This document shows positions 52,378-62,053 of a DNA stretch of 64,000 nucleotides, one piece after another (position 1 is the stretch's first letter; each line of letters starts with the position of its first letter). A program made the position numbers and the translations under genes. The DNA lies in the NCBI GenBank assembly GCA_040216765.1, contig JAVJON010000048.1, positions 1 to 64,000 on the forward strand. The letters run 5' to 3'. The DNA is from Marinibaculum sp040216765. Its GTDB lineage: Bacteria > Pseudomonadota > Alphaproteobacteria > Ferrovibrionales > Ferrovibrionaceae. Below the pieces are notes generated by a model, which was not told the origin of the DNA, did not search any database, and was given only the letters and a program-made list of their open reading frames with translations.

Positions 52378-53415
52378 GTGACCGCGACCATTCATGACGT
52401 GGCCCAGCGGGCCGGCTGCTCGATCGCCAGCGTATCGCGCGTGCTGAACGGTTCGGCCGCCATCTCGCCCGACCTGGAATCCCGCGTGCGTGCGGCCGTC
52501 GAGGCGCTGGGCTATCGCCCCAATGCCCTGGGCCGCAGCCTGAAGACGAAGGCGACCCGCGCGATCGGCATGCTGGTGCCCTCCTTCACGAACCCGGTCT
52601 TTGCCGCCTCCCTCGCCGGGGTGGAGCAGGCTGCCCGGGCGGCCGGCTACGACATCATCCTGTCGGCCACCGGCTATGACCGCCACCGGGAGCCGGAGGC
52701 GGTGGCCGCCATGACCGCGCGCGCGGTCGAGGGGCTGATCCTGACGGTCGCGGACGCGGAACATTCCGTCCTGCTGGACGCGCTGGACCGCAACGGCCCG
52801 CCCTATGTCCTGCTGTACAACGAATTGTCCCGCGCCGGCCGGGCCGCGGTCGCGGTCGACAATGCGGCAGCGGTCACCGAGCTGGTGGGCCATATGGTCG
52901 CCCTGGGGCATCGCCGCATTGCCTTCGTCGCCGGCCGGTTCCGCGCCTCCGACCGGTCGCGGCTGCGCTACCAGGGATACCTGTCCGCGATGGCGGCGGC
53001 CGGCCTGGAGCCGCTGCCCGTGGCGGAAGTCGAGTTCCTGGGCGTCGAGCCGGAATTCGACCGGGACCTTGCCGGCCTCCTGGCGCGGCGGGACCGGCCG
53101 ACCGCCTTTGCCTGCTCCAACGACCTGCTGGCCATCGCCGTCATGGCGGCCCTCCGCCGGGTCGGCCTGTCGGTGCCGGCGGACGTGTCGGTGACGGGCT
53201 TCGACGGCATTGCCATCGGGCGGCAGATCGCGCCCAGCCTGGCCACCATCGAGGCGCCGACCCTGGCCATGGGGCGGGCGGCGCTGGACCTGCTGCTGGA
53301 CATCCGCGCCAGCCGGGCACCGCGCGCGACACGGCGGCTGCCCCATCGCTTCCGCCCCGGCGAATCCCTTGCCGCCGCGCCCGCCTGCAACCCGGCTGGC
53401 GCATGGCAGGCATGA
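52378..53415 (+). CDS. LacI family transcriptional regulator
   Basis: 345 residues. The helix-turn-helix is IHDVAQRAGCSIASVSRVLNG at the N-terminus, the hinge lies around GRSLKT, and a periplasmic-binding-like effector domain runs from AIGMLVPSFTNPVFAASLAG to TGFDGIAIGRQIAPSLATI. The start is GTG with GGAGGGA ten bases upstream. LacI proteins usually sense sugars; here the neighbours are an oxygenase pair and a Liv-type importer, so the effector is open. Confidence 0.9.
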   Translation: MTATIHDVAQRAGCSIASVSRVLNGSAAISPDLESRVRAAVEALGYRPNALGRSLKTKATRAIGMLVPSFTNPVFAASLAGVEQAARAAGYDIILSATGYDRHREPEAVAAMTARAVEGLILTVADAEHSVLLDALDRNGPPYVLLYNELSRAGRAAVAVDNAAAVTELVGHMVALGHRRIAFVAGRFRASDRSRLRYQGYLSAMAAAGLEPLPVAEVEFLGVEPEFDRDLAGLLARRDRPTAFACSNDLLAIAVMAALRRVGLSVPADVSVTGFDGIAIGRQIAPSLATIEAPTLAMGRAALDLLLDIRASRAPRATRRLPHRFRPGESLAAAPACNPAGAWQA

Positions 53416-53522
53416 CAAGCCCGCGCGCCGCTGCACGACGGGCTGAACAGTTGCTAGGGTAGCCGCGGCCCGCCCGCTGCCATGTCAGGTGGCCCCGGGG
53501 CCGGCAACGGGGACGGAGCAAC

Positions 53523-53963
53523 GTGACAGGCCTGCCAAACTTCGAACAGCGAATCGCCGGGCGGGCCGGGGCCGCCATCATCGACAGGCTGCCGGACGGG
53601 CCGGCCGGTGTGCCGCTGGTCCGCTGTTCCGGCACGATCGACGACGAGGTCTTTGTCGGCGTCTACGACCAGGTCTCCCAGGACTGCACCGGCGACCGGC
53701 TCGTCCTGGTGGTGGATGTCCGCGCGGCCGACATGGTCGTGGGTTTCGACGGCTATGCGCGCGCCGCGCGCCTGGTCCGCCGCCGGGGCATCGAAGAGGT
53801 CTTCGCCCTGGTCTGCGACCAGGATGCCGCCCGCGTCCTGGACGCCAAGGTCGGCCAGGAGATGGCGGCGGTACACGGGCTGCGCATCGTGCAGCGGGTG
53901 ATCGGGCGGCTGGAGGATGCCCCGGCGATCCTGGCCGGGCTGGAGGCACGGCACCGTCGCTAG
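53523..53963 (+). CDS. conserved hypothetical protein
   Basis: 146 residues, not firmly recognised. A beta-alpha pattern is visible (VPLVRCSGTIDDEVFVGVYDQV, RLVLVVDVRAADMVVGFDGYARA, EEVFALVCDQDAARVLDAKVGQEM), with a compact single-domain look similar to STAS/SpoIIAA-like proteins, but I could not confirm it. No signal peptide or membrane helix. The start is GTG after GGAG. A 54-bp gap separates it from the metallo-hydrolase gene on the same strand, and cotranscription is likely. Confidence 0.6.
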   Translation: MTGLPNFEQRIAGRAGAAIIDRLPDGPAGVPLVRCSGTIDDEVFVGVYDQVSQDCTGDRLVLVVDVRAADMVVGFDGYARAARLVRRRGIEEVFALVCDQDAARVLDAKVGQEMAAVHGLRIVQRVIGRLEDAPAILAGLEARHRR

Positions 53964-54017
53964 ACCGGCGCGGCGGATCGGGCCAGTCTTCCCGCACGGT
54001 CTTTGGGGGGAGCGGCA

Positions 54018-54839
54018 ATGCCCGAGCAGGGTTTCTACGAGGTCTATGCCCTGCGCTATGCGGTGCATCAGGGGCGGCGCGCGCACCACAATTTCCTGGG
54101 CGGCGACCCTCATGACAGGGACATGCCGCTGGACTTCTTCGTCTGGCTGGTGCGCGGCGCAGACCGCAGTTTCGTCGTGGACACCGGCTTCGACAGCGCC
54201 ATGGCGCGGCAGCGCGGCCGCGACTTCATCGCCTGCCCCGGCGCGACACTCGGGAAGCTGGGCCTGTCGCCGGATGCGGTCAGCGACGTGATCGTCACCC
54301 ACATGCACTACGACCATTGCGGCAACCACGCGCTGTTCCCGCAGGCCCGCTATCACCTGCAGGATCGCGAGATGGCCTTTGCCACCGGCCGCTGCATGTG
54401 CCACGGCGCCATGCGGGCGGCCTATGAGGCCGGCGACGTGGCGGCGATGGTGCAGAAGGTCTTCGCCGACCGGGTGAGCTTCCACGACGGCGACACGGAG
54501 CTCGCCCCGGGGCTGACCCTGCATCATGTCGGCGGGCATACCGCGGGGCTGCAGGTGGTGCGGGTGCGCACCCGTCGCGGCTGGCTGGTGCTCGCCTCCG
54601 ATGCCAGCCACTACTACGCCAACATGGAGGAGGGCCGTGCCTTCCCGATCCTGCACGACCTGCAGGCAATGCTGGAGGGTCACCGGATGCTGTACCGGCT
54701 GGCCAGCCATCCGGACGCCGTGATCCCGGGCCACGACCCGTTGGTGCTGGCACGCTATCCCGCCGCGGCTGCGGGGCTGGAGGGCCTGGTGGCGCGGCTG
54801 GACGCCGATCCCCGCATGACGGCGGGCCTCAGCCCCTGA
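54018..54839 (+). CDS. MBL-fold metallo-hydrolase, lactonase-like
   Basis: 273 residues. The zinc motif HMHYDH is at 95-100, with further ligands in GGHTAGLQ, ASDASHYYAN and PGHDP. The presence of Asp-x-Ser-His-Tyr-Tyr after the beta-strand and the N-terminal YALRYAVHQGRRAHHNFLGG resemble acyl-homoserine lactonases of the AttM/AiiA group, but other MBL hydrolases share these. No signal peptide. GGGGGGAG lies four bases before the chosen ATG. Confidence 0.86.
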   Translation: MPEQGFYEVYALRYAVHQGRRAHHNFLGGDPHDRDMPLDFFVWLVRGADRSFVVDTGFDSAMARQRGRDFIACPGATLGKLGLSPDAVSDVIVTHMHYDHCGNHALFPQARYHLQDREMAFATGRCMCHGAMRAAYEAGDVAAMVQKVFADRVSFHDGDTELAPGLTLHHVGGHTAGLQVVRVRTRRGWLVLASDASHYYANMEEGRAFPILHDLQAMLEGHRMLYRLASHPDAVIPGHDPLVLARYPAAAAGLEGLVARLDADPRMTAGLSP

Positions 54840-54841
54840 GG

Positions 54842-54916
54842 GTGGCAGCCTCAGGCCCCGGGGGCGGCAGCCTCAGGCCTCGGGGGCGGCAGCCTCAGGC
54901 CCCAGGGGCGGCAGCC
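54842..54916. repeat. four-copy tandem repeat between convergent genes
   Basis: About four imperfect copies of a unit near 23-25 bp containing GGCAGCCTCAGGCCCCGGGG. It fills the whole gap between the metallo-hydrolase stop and the kinase stop. It may fold into strong hairpins and stop transcription from both sides. Confidence 0.75.
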
Positions 54917-57493
54917 TCAGGCATTGACCCGTTCGACCTCGGCGACGAACTCCGGTGCGACGGGCAGAAGGATGGTTACCTCGGTGCCCTCGCCGGCCCG
55001 GCTTGCCACCCGGATATCGCCGCCCTGGATCCGCAACAGCCGCTGGCAGATCGGCAGGCCCAGCCCGGCCCCCTGCCCGACCCGGCGGGTCGAGCTGCGG
55101 GAGGAGAAGAAGGGCGAGAAGATCTCGTCCAGGATGTCTTCCTGGATCCCCGGCCCATTGTCGGCGATCTGGAGCGCGATGCGCCTGTCGTCCTGCAGGT
55201 CGGCCCCGATATTGACCATCGCCCCGTCGCAGAACTTGACCAGGTTGTCGAGCACCTGGCCCAGGACCTGGCGCAGCGCGCGCTGGTCCGCGGTGACGGA
55301 CATGCCATCCGGGACGCGGATCTCGCCCAGGCGCAGGTCGTGCCGGGAGAAACTCTCGGCATGTTGGCGCAGGCAGTCCTGCACCAGGGCGCGAAGCGAC
55401 AGGTTGCCGGGTTGCAGGGCGGCGGCCGACGCATCGATCTCGATCAGCTGCAGCACGTCGTTGACGAAGGAGAGCAGCTCGCTGCCGCTCTTGCGCACGG
55501 CGTCGACATAATCCTCGTATTTCGGCGCGCCGAGCGGCCCGTGAATGCCGGAGCGGAGCATCTCCGCAAAGCCGATGACCGCGTTCAGCGGGGTGCGCAT
55601 CTCGTGGCTCATATGCGCCAGGAATTCGGACTTGATGGCGTTCGCCTGCTCGGCCTGGTACTTCGCCTGCAGCAGCGACTGCTCGTAGCTCTTCTCGCGC
55701 GTCACATCGATGGCCGCGACCAGGATCCAGTTGCCGAAGGCACCGGAATAGTCGTTGGCGACGATCTTGACGAAACGCTGCGCCCCGGCCTTCGTGACCT
55801 GCCGCCAGACCCCGACATCGCGCAGGCCGATCCGCGGCCGTGCCATATGTGCCCGCAGCTGGGACTGGTCCTCCGCAGGGTGCAGGTCCGGCAGGTGCAT
55901 GGCCAGGAACTCGTCCTTGTCATAGCCATATTCCCGCAGGGCGGCCCCATTGGCATCGCGGAACTGCAATGTGCTGCGGTCGTACAGCCACATCGGCACG
56001 GGGTTCTGCTCGAACAGCTTGCGGGCATGCGCCTCCTGCGCGCGCAGCTCGTCCAGCATGCGCCGCTTCTCGCCCACATCGCGCGCCGAGGAGATCAGGA
56101 ACTGGCGGCCGTCCTGCCCGCCATTGCCGATCCCCGGCACGACCGTCGCGCTGCGGAACGGCACCACCCGCACATTCACCCAGATCCGCGCGCCCGACTT
56201 CTGCCGGTTCTGTACCTCGACCTCGACGGGCTCTCCCTCGCTCAGCCGCCTGACGGCGTCGCTGAGTTCGGCTCCATCCTCCCCGGTGGGCTGCAGCATC
56301 GTGGACCAGGCGCCGACCAGCTCCTCGCGGCTGTAGCCGGTCAGTTCGGTCATCGCGCTGTTCACATAGACGAAGCGCCGGCGGGAACTGTCCTGCGGAT
56401 CGACTTCCAGGACGCTCATCCCCTCGCTCGACCGGTCCAGGATCGATCCCAGGAAGGCCAGCCGGTCATGCGCTTCCTTTCGCTCCAGCAGCGCGGCAAT
56501 GCGGGAGCGTACCTGCAGGACGCGCCCCTGGATCGCCGGCAGGTCGTTGCCGGAACCGCGGAAGCCGATGGAGATGCCGCAGCGTTCGGCGCCGACCTGC
56601 ATCGGGACGACCAGATACTGGGAGATGCCGGCGTCCCGCAGCGCGACGATGACTGGGCTGTCGTTGTAGCCCGGGCAATCCGCGACATCCTCCACCACTG
56701 CGGCGCGCTGCTCGCGGACGGCGGCGCAGCCCGGCCCATCCTCGTTCCGCAGCGGCGTCTGGGCGGAATCGGCCGCCAAGCCGGGCGCCAGCGCAGGGAT
56801 CGACGACCAGGTCGCCGTTCGCCAGAGCGCGTCGATGGACGGGTCGTAGCGGGTCAGGGTCACGGCATCCGCCGACAGGTTGCGGCCCAGCAGCTCGGCG
56901 GTCGTGCCCAGTGCGGCGGCATAGTCCGCCGTTCCCAGGGCGATCTCTCCCAGCGCATCCGACAGGCGGTTCTGCGCTTCGAGCTGCTGCAGGATGGCGG
57001 CCTGCCTGTGGCTTTCGATCAGTGCCGAGGCCGTCCGGGCAAGGCCGGACAGCACGGCCATGTCGCCGGGATCCACCGCATCGCGCGGGGTCCGGTCCAT
57101 GACGCAGATCGCGCCGATCCGCGCACCGGAGGGCAGCACCAGCGGCGCGCCGGCATAGAAGCGGATGCCGATCGGCCCCGTCACCGCCTCGTCATCGGCA
57201 AACCGCGGGTCCAGGGTGGCATCCGCGACGGCAAGGGAGTCCTCGTGGCGCGCCAGCAGCCAGCGGCTGAAGGAGCCGCGCACGGGGCATTCCAGCCATT
57301 CGACGCCGAGTCGCGACTTGTACCAGAGCCGTTCGCCGTCCTGCAGCAGGATCAGGGCAATCGAGGTGCCGAAGATCCGCGCGGCGGCAGCCGCCAGCGC
57401 ATCGAAGGACGGCTGCGGCGCCCGGTCCATATAGGGCATCTGGCTGGGGCCGTTCACCTGCAACGGCCCCGCGCAATGCTGTCGGCCCGCCAT
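54917..57493 (-). CDS. GAF/PAS sensor histidine kinase
   Basis: 858 residues, no membrane segment, so a soluble sensor. GAF about 28-165 and a second GAF about 190-335, PAS about 345-475 (FVYVNSAMTELTGYSREEL), PAS about 490-600 (DANGAALREYGYDKDEFL). The HisKA phospho-acceptor is His630 (EFLAHMSHEMRTPLNAVIGFAEML), and HATPase about 735-848 has NGPGIQEDIL, FSPFFSS and GAGLGLPICQ. No response regulator is adjacent. The start at 57493 lacks a clear ribosome site; ATG at 57439 is the alternative. The ligand is unknown; redox, light or small molecules are all possible for GAF/PAS. Confidence 0.9.
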   Translation of the reverse strand: MAGRQHCAGPLQVNGPSQMPYMDRAPQPSFDALAAAAARIFGTSIALILLQDGERLWYKSRLGVEWLECPVRGSFSRWLLARHEDSLAVADATLDPRFADDEAVTGPIGIRFYAGAPLVLPSGARIGAICVMDRTPRDAVDPGDMAVLSGLARTASALIESHRQAAILQQLEAQNRLSDALGEIALGTADYAAALGTTAELLGRNLSADAVTLTRYDPSIDALWRTATWSSIPALAPGLAADSAQTPLRNEDGPGCAAVREQRAAVVEDVADCPGYNDSPVIVALRDAGISQYLVVPMQVGAERCGISIGFRGSGNDLPAIQGRVLQVRSRIAALLERKEAHDRLAFLGSILDRSSEGMSVLEVDPQDSSRRRFVYVNSAMTELTGYSREELVGAWSTMLQPTGEDGAELSDAVRRLSEGEPVEVEVQNRQKSGARIWVNVRVVPFRSATVVPGIGNGGQDGRQFLISSARDVGEKRRMLDELRAQEAHARKLFEQNPVPMWLYDRSTLQFRDANGAALREYGYDKDEFLAMHLPDLHPAEDQSQLRAHMARPRIGLRDVGVWRQVTKAGAQRFVKIVANDYSGAFGNWILVAAIDVTREKSYEQSLLQAKYQAEQANAIKSEFLAHMSHEMRTPLNAVIGFAEMLRSGIHGPLGAPKYEDYVDAVRKSGSELLSFVNDVLQLIEIDASAAALQPGNLSLRALVQDCLRQHAESFSRHDLRLGEIRVPDGMSVTADQRALRQVLGQVLDNLVKFCDGAMVNIGADLQDDRRIALQIADNGPGIQEDILDEIFSPFFSSRSSTRRVGQGAGLGLPICQRLLRIQGGDIRVASRAGEGTEVTILLPVAPEFVAEVERVNA

Positions 57494-57718
57494 GTACTGG
57501 GGCCGCTTGTCTCAATGGGCCATCTCATAACCGGACCATATCCAGGTGCAAGCATAGTCATTGCCAAAGATTCCCCCGGCAATGCCGTGACGACACAGTT
57601 GCACAGGACAGCGCCGGCGCAAGCATCGCCTCAGACAACTAGCCGGGACAGGTTAAATTTCCATAAAATCTGAGGCGCATGCGGTGGGATTACCCGTCAT
57701 TTCGGGTTTTCGCGGCGC

Positions 57719-58918
57719 CTACAGGCCCAGGACCCGCTTGGCGAGGAGGTTGCGCTGGATCTCGTTGCTGCCCCCGTAGATCGATGCCGCCCGGCGCAGG
57801 AGATGCTCCACCGTCACCCCGAGCCCATGCGCGGGCACGACCGGGTTCGCATTGGCCTCGGGCCGCAGCGCCTCGGGCTCCAGGGGCAGGCCGTGATAGC
57901 CCATGGCCTCGACCATCAGCGCATTCAGCGCCTGCTCGATCTCCGTGCCGGCAACCTTCAGCGCCGACACCTCCGGCCCCGCCGCCTGCCCTGCCTCCTC
58001 GCGGGCGAGCATGCGCAACTGGGTGCCTTCCAGGGCAGCCAGCCGCGCCTCGATCTCCGCCAGGCGGCGGCGGAACGCCGGATCCTCCGCCAGCGCGCCG
58101 GCCCCGTCGCGCTGCAACCGGGCGATCTCCTTCAGGCGCTGAACCTTCGACAGCGACTTGCCGACCCCGGCAATGCCGAAGCGCTCATGGCCCAGCAGGA
58201 ACTTCGCATAGGTCCAGCCCCGGCCTTCCTCGCCGATCCGGTTGCCGACCGGGACCCGGGCGCCGGTGAAGAACACCTCGTTCAGGTAGTGGCCGCCATC
58301 GATCGAGACGATCGGCCGCACCTCGACCCCCGGGGTCGCCATGTCGATCAGCAGGAAGGTGATGCCCTCCTGCGGCCTGCCCCCGCCATCGGTGCGCACC
58401 AGGCAGAACATCATGTCGGCGTGATGGGCATGCGAGGTCCAGATCTTCTGGCCGTCGACGACATAGCGATCGCCGTCGCGCACCGCGCGGGTCTTCAGGG
58501 AGGCCAGGTCCGAACCGGCGCCCGGCTCGGAATAGCCCTGGCACCACAGGACGTCGCCGGTGAGGATGCCGGGCAGGTGGCGCGCCTTCTGCGCGTCGCT
58601 GCCGTAGGTGTAGATCACCGGCCCGACCATGTTCAGGCCGAACGGGCTGAGCCGCGGGCAATCGGCGGCCTGGTACTCCTGCTCGAAGATATGCTTCCGC
58701 GTCGCGCTCCAGCCGGTGCCGCCATGCTCCCGCGGCCAGTTCGGCGCCGCCCAGCCGCGGTCGTAGAGGACCCGGTTCCAGGCCCGCGTGTCCGCAGCGG
58801 AGACATAGGACGGCGCGCGCACCACCTGTGCGCGGACCTGCGCCGGCAGGGCGCCGCGCAGGAAGCTGCGGACATCGTCGCGGAACGCCAGGTCTTCCGC
58901 CGTGAAATGAAGGTCCAT
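57719..58918 (-). CDS. acyl-CoA dehydrogenase
   Basis: 399 residues. Family signatures: WCQGYSEPGAGSDLASLKTRA in the middle domain, GQKIWTSHAHHADMMFCLVRTD, and the C-terminal IYGGSNEIQRNLLAKRVLGL. It introduces a double bond next to the thioester of an acyl-CoA, passing electrons to ETF. The glutamate in the C-terminal GGSNEIQRN is the position used as substrate or flavin contact in many members. The start at MDLHFTAEDLAFR (58918) fits the family, with GGGAG upstream; the frame extends nine codons more to 58945. Confidence 0.9.
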   Translation of the reverse strand: MDLHFTAEDLAFRDDVRSFLRGALPAQVRAQVVRAPSYVSAADTRAWNRVLYDRGWAAPNWPREHGGTGWSATRKHIFEQEYQAADCPRLSPFGLNMVGPVIYTYGSDAQKARHLPGILTGDVLWCQGYSEPGAGSDLASLKTRAVRDGDRYVVDGQKIWTSHAHHADMMFCLVRTDGGGRPQEGITFLLIDMATPGVEVRPIVSIDGGHYLNEVFFTGARVPVGNRIGEEGRGWTYAKFLLGHERFGIAGVGKSLSKVQRLKEIARLQRDGAGALAEDPAFRRRLAEIEARLAALEGTQLRMLAREEAGQAAGPEVSALKVAGTEIEQALNALMVEAMGYHGLPLEPEALRPEANANPVVPAHGLGVTVEHLLRRAASIYGGSNEIQRNLLAKRVLGL

Positions 58919-59172
58919 CCGGTCTCGCTCCCAGTCTCGCCCCATTGCCCCGGCCGGACCGGCGAGGATCGCGCCGCAGGACGCGCCTGCCGGCCCGGTT
59001 CCTGGCGCAGCCTGGAGAGCGGCCCGGCCCCTGTCAAAACCTGTCGCCGCGGCGGCGGCAGCACCGGCCCGGGCGGGGTGCTACTGTACCGCGACGGCAC
59101 GGGGCGCGGCGGCGCAGCGGTCCAGCGGCGGCAGGGCCGGCGCGGAACAGGGCCGGCAGGGGGACAGTCCGA

Positions 59173-59766
59173 ATGGCCGAAGACATTCCGGTTGACGAAA
59201 CGCTGGCCACCACGCTCCAGGCCGGCCTGGATGCCGCCGACCTGGCCGGGCTGGCGCGGCATTTCGCTGCGTTCGGCGCCACCCTGCCGCGGCTGGCCTG
59301 GTCGCCCGGCATGGCCGAGCTGGACGAACCGGTGCTCCGCACCCTCCTCGCCTATTGGACGCAGTTGCCGCGGGGGCCGCGCGCACCCCTGTCGGCGGGG
59401 CTCGCCCCCCGCGGCATGAAGGGGGCGCTCAGCCATGTGATGCTGATGGACGCGTTGGATGGCGGCAGGGATTTCCGCTACCGGGTCTACGGCTCCGCGA
59501 TCGCGGCGCGGTCGGGCCGCGACATCACCGGCCGGACGGTGACGGAAGTGCCCCTGGTGCCGCTGCTGGAATTCTTCCTGGCGAGCTACCGGGCCTGCGC
59601 GGCCCGTGCCGAACCGCTGTTCGTCCGGCATGCCCCGCCCGTGCAGGTGCATATCGTCAGCTGGGACCGCCTGATCCTGCCGCTGGACGACGGCACCGGC
59701 GCCATCCACCGCCTGCTGGTCGGCAATGTGCCGACCCTGCGGCGCCGCGGGACCGGCCAGGCCTGA
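59173..59766 (+). CDS. PAS domain-containing protein (PAS_5-like)
   Basis: 197 residues. The PAS core is DFRYRVYGSAIAARSGRDITGRTVTEVPL, then PVQVHIVSWDRLILPLDDGTGAIHRLLVGN. No output domain follows. It is a paralog in layout of the protein at 11605-12030. The N-terminal 70 residues are an extra helical region that the shorter paralog lacks. It is 110 bp upstream of the P450 gene on the same strand. Confidence 0.75.
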   Translation: MAEDIPVDETLATTLQAGLDAADLAGLARHFAAFGATLPRLAWSPGMAELDEPVLRTLLAYWTQLPRGPRAPLSAGLAPRGMKGALSHVMLMDALDGGRDFRYRVYGSAIAARSGRDITGRTVTEVPLVPLLEFFLASYRACAARAEPLFVRHAPPVQVHIVSWDRLILPLDDGTGAIHRLLVGNVPTLRRRGTGQA

Positions 59767-59875
59767 CCCGCCGGCGCAGGACGCCCGGCGCGCGGCGCCC
59801 GGCGCATGCCGTCATGCGGGTTCAGTCCGGCCCCGACTTGCCCTAAGGTTGCGGGGCAGCAACGCTGGAGCGACC

Positions 59876-61294
59876 ATGGCCATCGCCGACACGCAGGACA
59901 GGGACCGGTCCCCCGACTATCTGTCGCTGCCGCTGCCCGACCTGTCGCATATCCCCGGCCCCTCCGCGCCGCCGCTGATCGGCCATACCCTGGCGATCGT
60001 GAAGGACGGCTACGGCTTCCACCGCCAGGCCATCGCCCGCTATGGCGCGGTCTATCGCTACCGGATGTTCGGCCGCTGGGCCGTCGCGCTGACCGGGCCG
60101 GATGCGCTGGAATTCGTGCTGCTGGACCGCGACCGGATGTTTTCCAGCCGCATGGGCTGGGACGTGATCCAGCGCCTGTTCTCGCGCGGCCTGATGCTGC
60201 GCGACTTCGACGACCATCGCCGCCACCGGCGGATCATGCAGGCCGCCTTCAAGTCGCCGGCGATGGCCGACTACCTGGCCCGCATGACGCGGGAGCTCGA
60301 CCGCCTGGTCGCGGCCTGGCCGGTGGACCGCCCGTTCCGCTTCTATCCGGCGGTGAAGGCGCTGACCCTGCAGCTGGGCGGCGGGGTGTTCATGGGCTTC
60401 GACATCGCCAGCGGCGGCAATTCCGGCGAGCCCCCCGGCCAAGACGGCGAGATGGCGCGGATCAACACGGCCTTCGTCGACGAGGTGCGCGCCACCGTCG
60501 GGCTGGCGCGCAGCCCGCTGCCGTTCAGCGCCATGCGCCGCGGCGTGCGCAGCCGCGCCTGGCTGACCGGGCAGTTCGGCCGGCTGATCGAGGAGCGCCG
60601 CGCGCAGACTGCCGCGGGCCATCCCGGCGGCGACGATTTCTTCTCGCAGATGTGCCTGGCCACCGACGAGGAGGGCAATCGCTGGACCGACGACGAGATC
60701 GTCGACCATTTCAACTTCCTCTTGATGGCCGCCCACGACACCACCTCCACCGCGCTCACCAAGATGGCCTGGGCACTGGGGGCGCATCCCGAATGGCAGG
60801 CCCGGCTGGCCGGCGAGGTCGCCGGCCTGGGCGACGCGCCGCTGACCCTGGACAACCTGAACCGGCTGGAACAGACCGAATGGGTGTTCAAGGAGGCACT
60901 GCGCCTGATGCCGCCGGTGCCGTTCCTGCCGCGGCGCGCGATCCAGGAATTCGCCTGGGGCGGCTATCGCATCCCGGCCGGCACGCCGATCCAGGTCTCG
61001 CCGGGGCTGGTGATGTCCTCGCCGGAGCTCTTCACCGACCCCGAGCGCTTCGACCCGGAGCGCTTCGCGCCGGACCGCGCCGAGGACCGCCGCCACCGCT
61101 TCGCCTGGGCGCCGTTCGGCGGCGGCGCGCATAAATGCATCGGCCTGAACTTCGCGCTGATGCAGGTGAAGGCCTTCACCGTCGCCCTGCTGTCGCAGCG
61201 CCGCGTGACGCTCGACGATCCCGCCACGCAGTGGCGGCGCCTGCCGATCCCGCAGCCGGTCGGCGGCCTGCCGGTGCGGCTGACGAAGGTGTGA
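59876..61294 (+). CDS. cytochrome P450
   Basis: 472 residues. I-helix AAHDTTST at 285-292, ExxR Glu340-Arg343 (KEALRLMPP), and heme loop FGGGAHKCIG at 414-423 with the ligand Cys421. Soluble bacterial type; the N-terminal PGPSAPPLIGHTL resembles the CYP120/eukaryote-like branch. It oxidises a hydrophobic substrate that cannot be inferred. No ferredoxin or reductase gene is adjacent, so redox partners come from elsewhere. Confidence 0.92.
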   Translation: MAIADTQDRDRSPDYLSLPLPDLSHIPGPSAPPLIGHTLAIVKDGYGFHRQAIARYGAVYRYRMFGRWAVALTGPDALEFVLLDRDRMFSSRMGWDVIQRLFSRGLMLRDFDDHRRHRRIMQAAFKSPAMADYLARMTRELDRLVAAWPVDRPFRFYPAVKALTLQLGGGVFMGFDIASGGNSGEPPGQDGEMARINTAFVDEVRATVGLARSPLPFSAMRRGVRSRAWLTGQFGRLIEERRAQTAAGHPGGDDFFSQMCLATDEEGNRWTDDEIVDHFNFLLMAAHDTTSTALTKMAWALGAHPEWQARLAGEVAGLGDAPLTLDNLNRLEQTEWVFKEALRLMPPVPFLPRRAIQEFAWGGYRIPAGTPIQVSPGLVMSSPELFTDPERFDPERFAPDRAEDRRHRFAWAPFGGGAHKCIGLNFALMQVKAFTVALLSQRRVTLDDPATQWRRLPIPQPVGGLPVRLTKV

Positions 61295-61359
61295 GGCTGA
61301 GTTTCTTCAGCGGGCGAAACCGGTCGAGCGACTGACGAACGGTCGTGGTCCACCGCTCC

Positions 61360-61785
61360 TCATCTTCGGACGCCGCTGCTTCCGCGCTTCCCGCTCAACT
61401 CCAGTAACCTCTCCCTGACCTGGGCGAAAAGGCGCGGCGGGATGAAACCGTAGCTGAACGCGCCCGGGCGACCAGGGACCGAACCGAGTCCGCCATTCGG
61501 CCATTCATCCACATTGTACTCCGAAACGATCACCCAGCTCCGGGCATCGTCCAGCCCGATGGCCTGCCTCACCCGCGCCGGGATTTCGATACCGACAATA
61601 TCGTCGGCTGGCGCCGAATCCGTGATCGGCAGGATCACCACGAACCTTGGACGGGCGCTGGAGTCGGACGCGGCGACCAGACAGGCGGGACGGTCCTTTC
61701 CCCGGTCGCGGCCGGCGGCGGCCTCATGGGACCAGAGATAGTCGCAACGGATCACCAGGCCGGGCTTCGGCTCCGGCAAGGCCAC
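61360..61785 (-). CDS. PemK/MazF-like toxin of type II toxin-antitoxin pair
   Basis: 141 residues. PGLVIRCDYLWSHEAAAGRDRGKDRPACLV is the N-terminal signature of alphaproteobacterial PemK-like growth inhibitors. VVILPITDSAPADDIVGIEIP follows, with VSEYNVDEWPNGGLG in the C-terminal half. Such toxins are usually RNA endonucleases. It starts 10 bp after the stop of the Phd-like antitoxin, the standard order and spacing for a type II module. Confidence 0.85.
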   Translation of the reverse strand: MALPEPKPGLVIRCDYLWSHEAAAGRDRGKDRPACLVAASDSSARPRFVVILPITDSAPADDIVGIEIPARVRQAIGLDDARSWVIVSEYNVDEWPNGGLGSVPGRPGAFSYGFIPPRLFAQVRERLLELSGKRGSSGVRR

Positions 61786-61795
61786 CGGCGCCGCC

Positions 61796-62050
61796 TCACG
61801 TCATGAGATCGTCGAGCGGGCCATGCTCCGGGTCCATCTCCGCCCGGCGCACGGCATCCACGACAACGTCCGGTGCCTCCACCGTTCGGGAAGTCCGCCG
61901 CGCCGCCGCCACCAGCCAGTCGTAATGGTCCGCCGACATCAGCACCAGGTCCCGCCGTCCATGGCGGGTGATCTCGACGGGCTCACGCTGGGCCTGGTGC
62001 TGGAAGGCACCGAACTTGCGCTGAAACTCCATTGCAGTGGTTCGCGCCAT
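61796..62050 (-). CDS. Phd/YefM-type antitoxin
   Basis: 84 residues. The DNA-binding N-terminus is TTAMEFQRKFGAFQHQAQREPVEITRHGRRDLVLMSADHYDWL, typical of Phd/YefM antitoxins; the acidic C-terminal tail would wrap the toxin. The start is one of two overlapping ATGs at 62053 and 62050; GAGGAT is placed best for 62050. It likely represses its own promoter. Confidence 0.85.
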   Translation of the reverse strand: MARTTAMEFQRKFGAFQHQAQREPVEITRHGRRDLVLMSADHYDWLVAAARRTSRTVEAPDVVVDAVRRAEMDPEHGPLDDLMT

Positions 62051-62053
62051 CAT

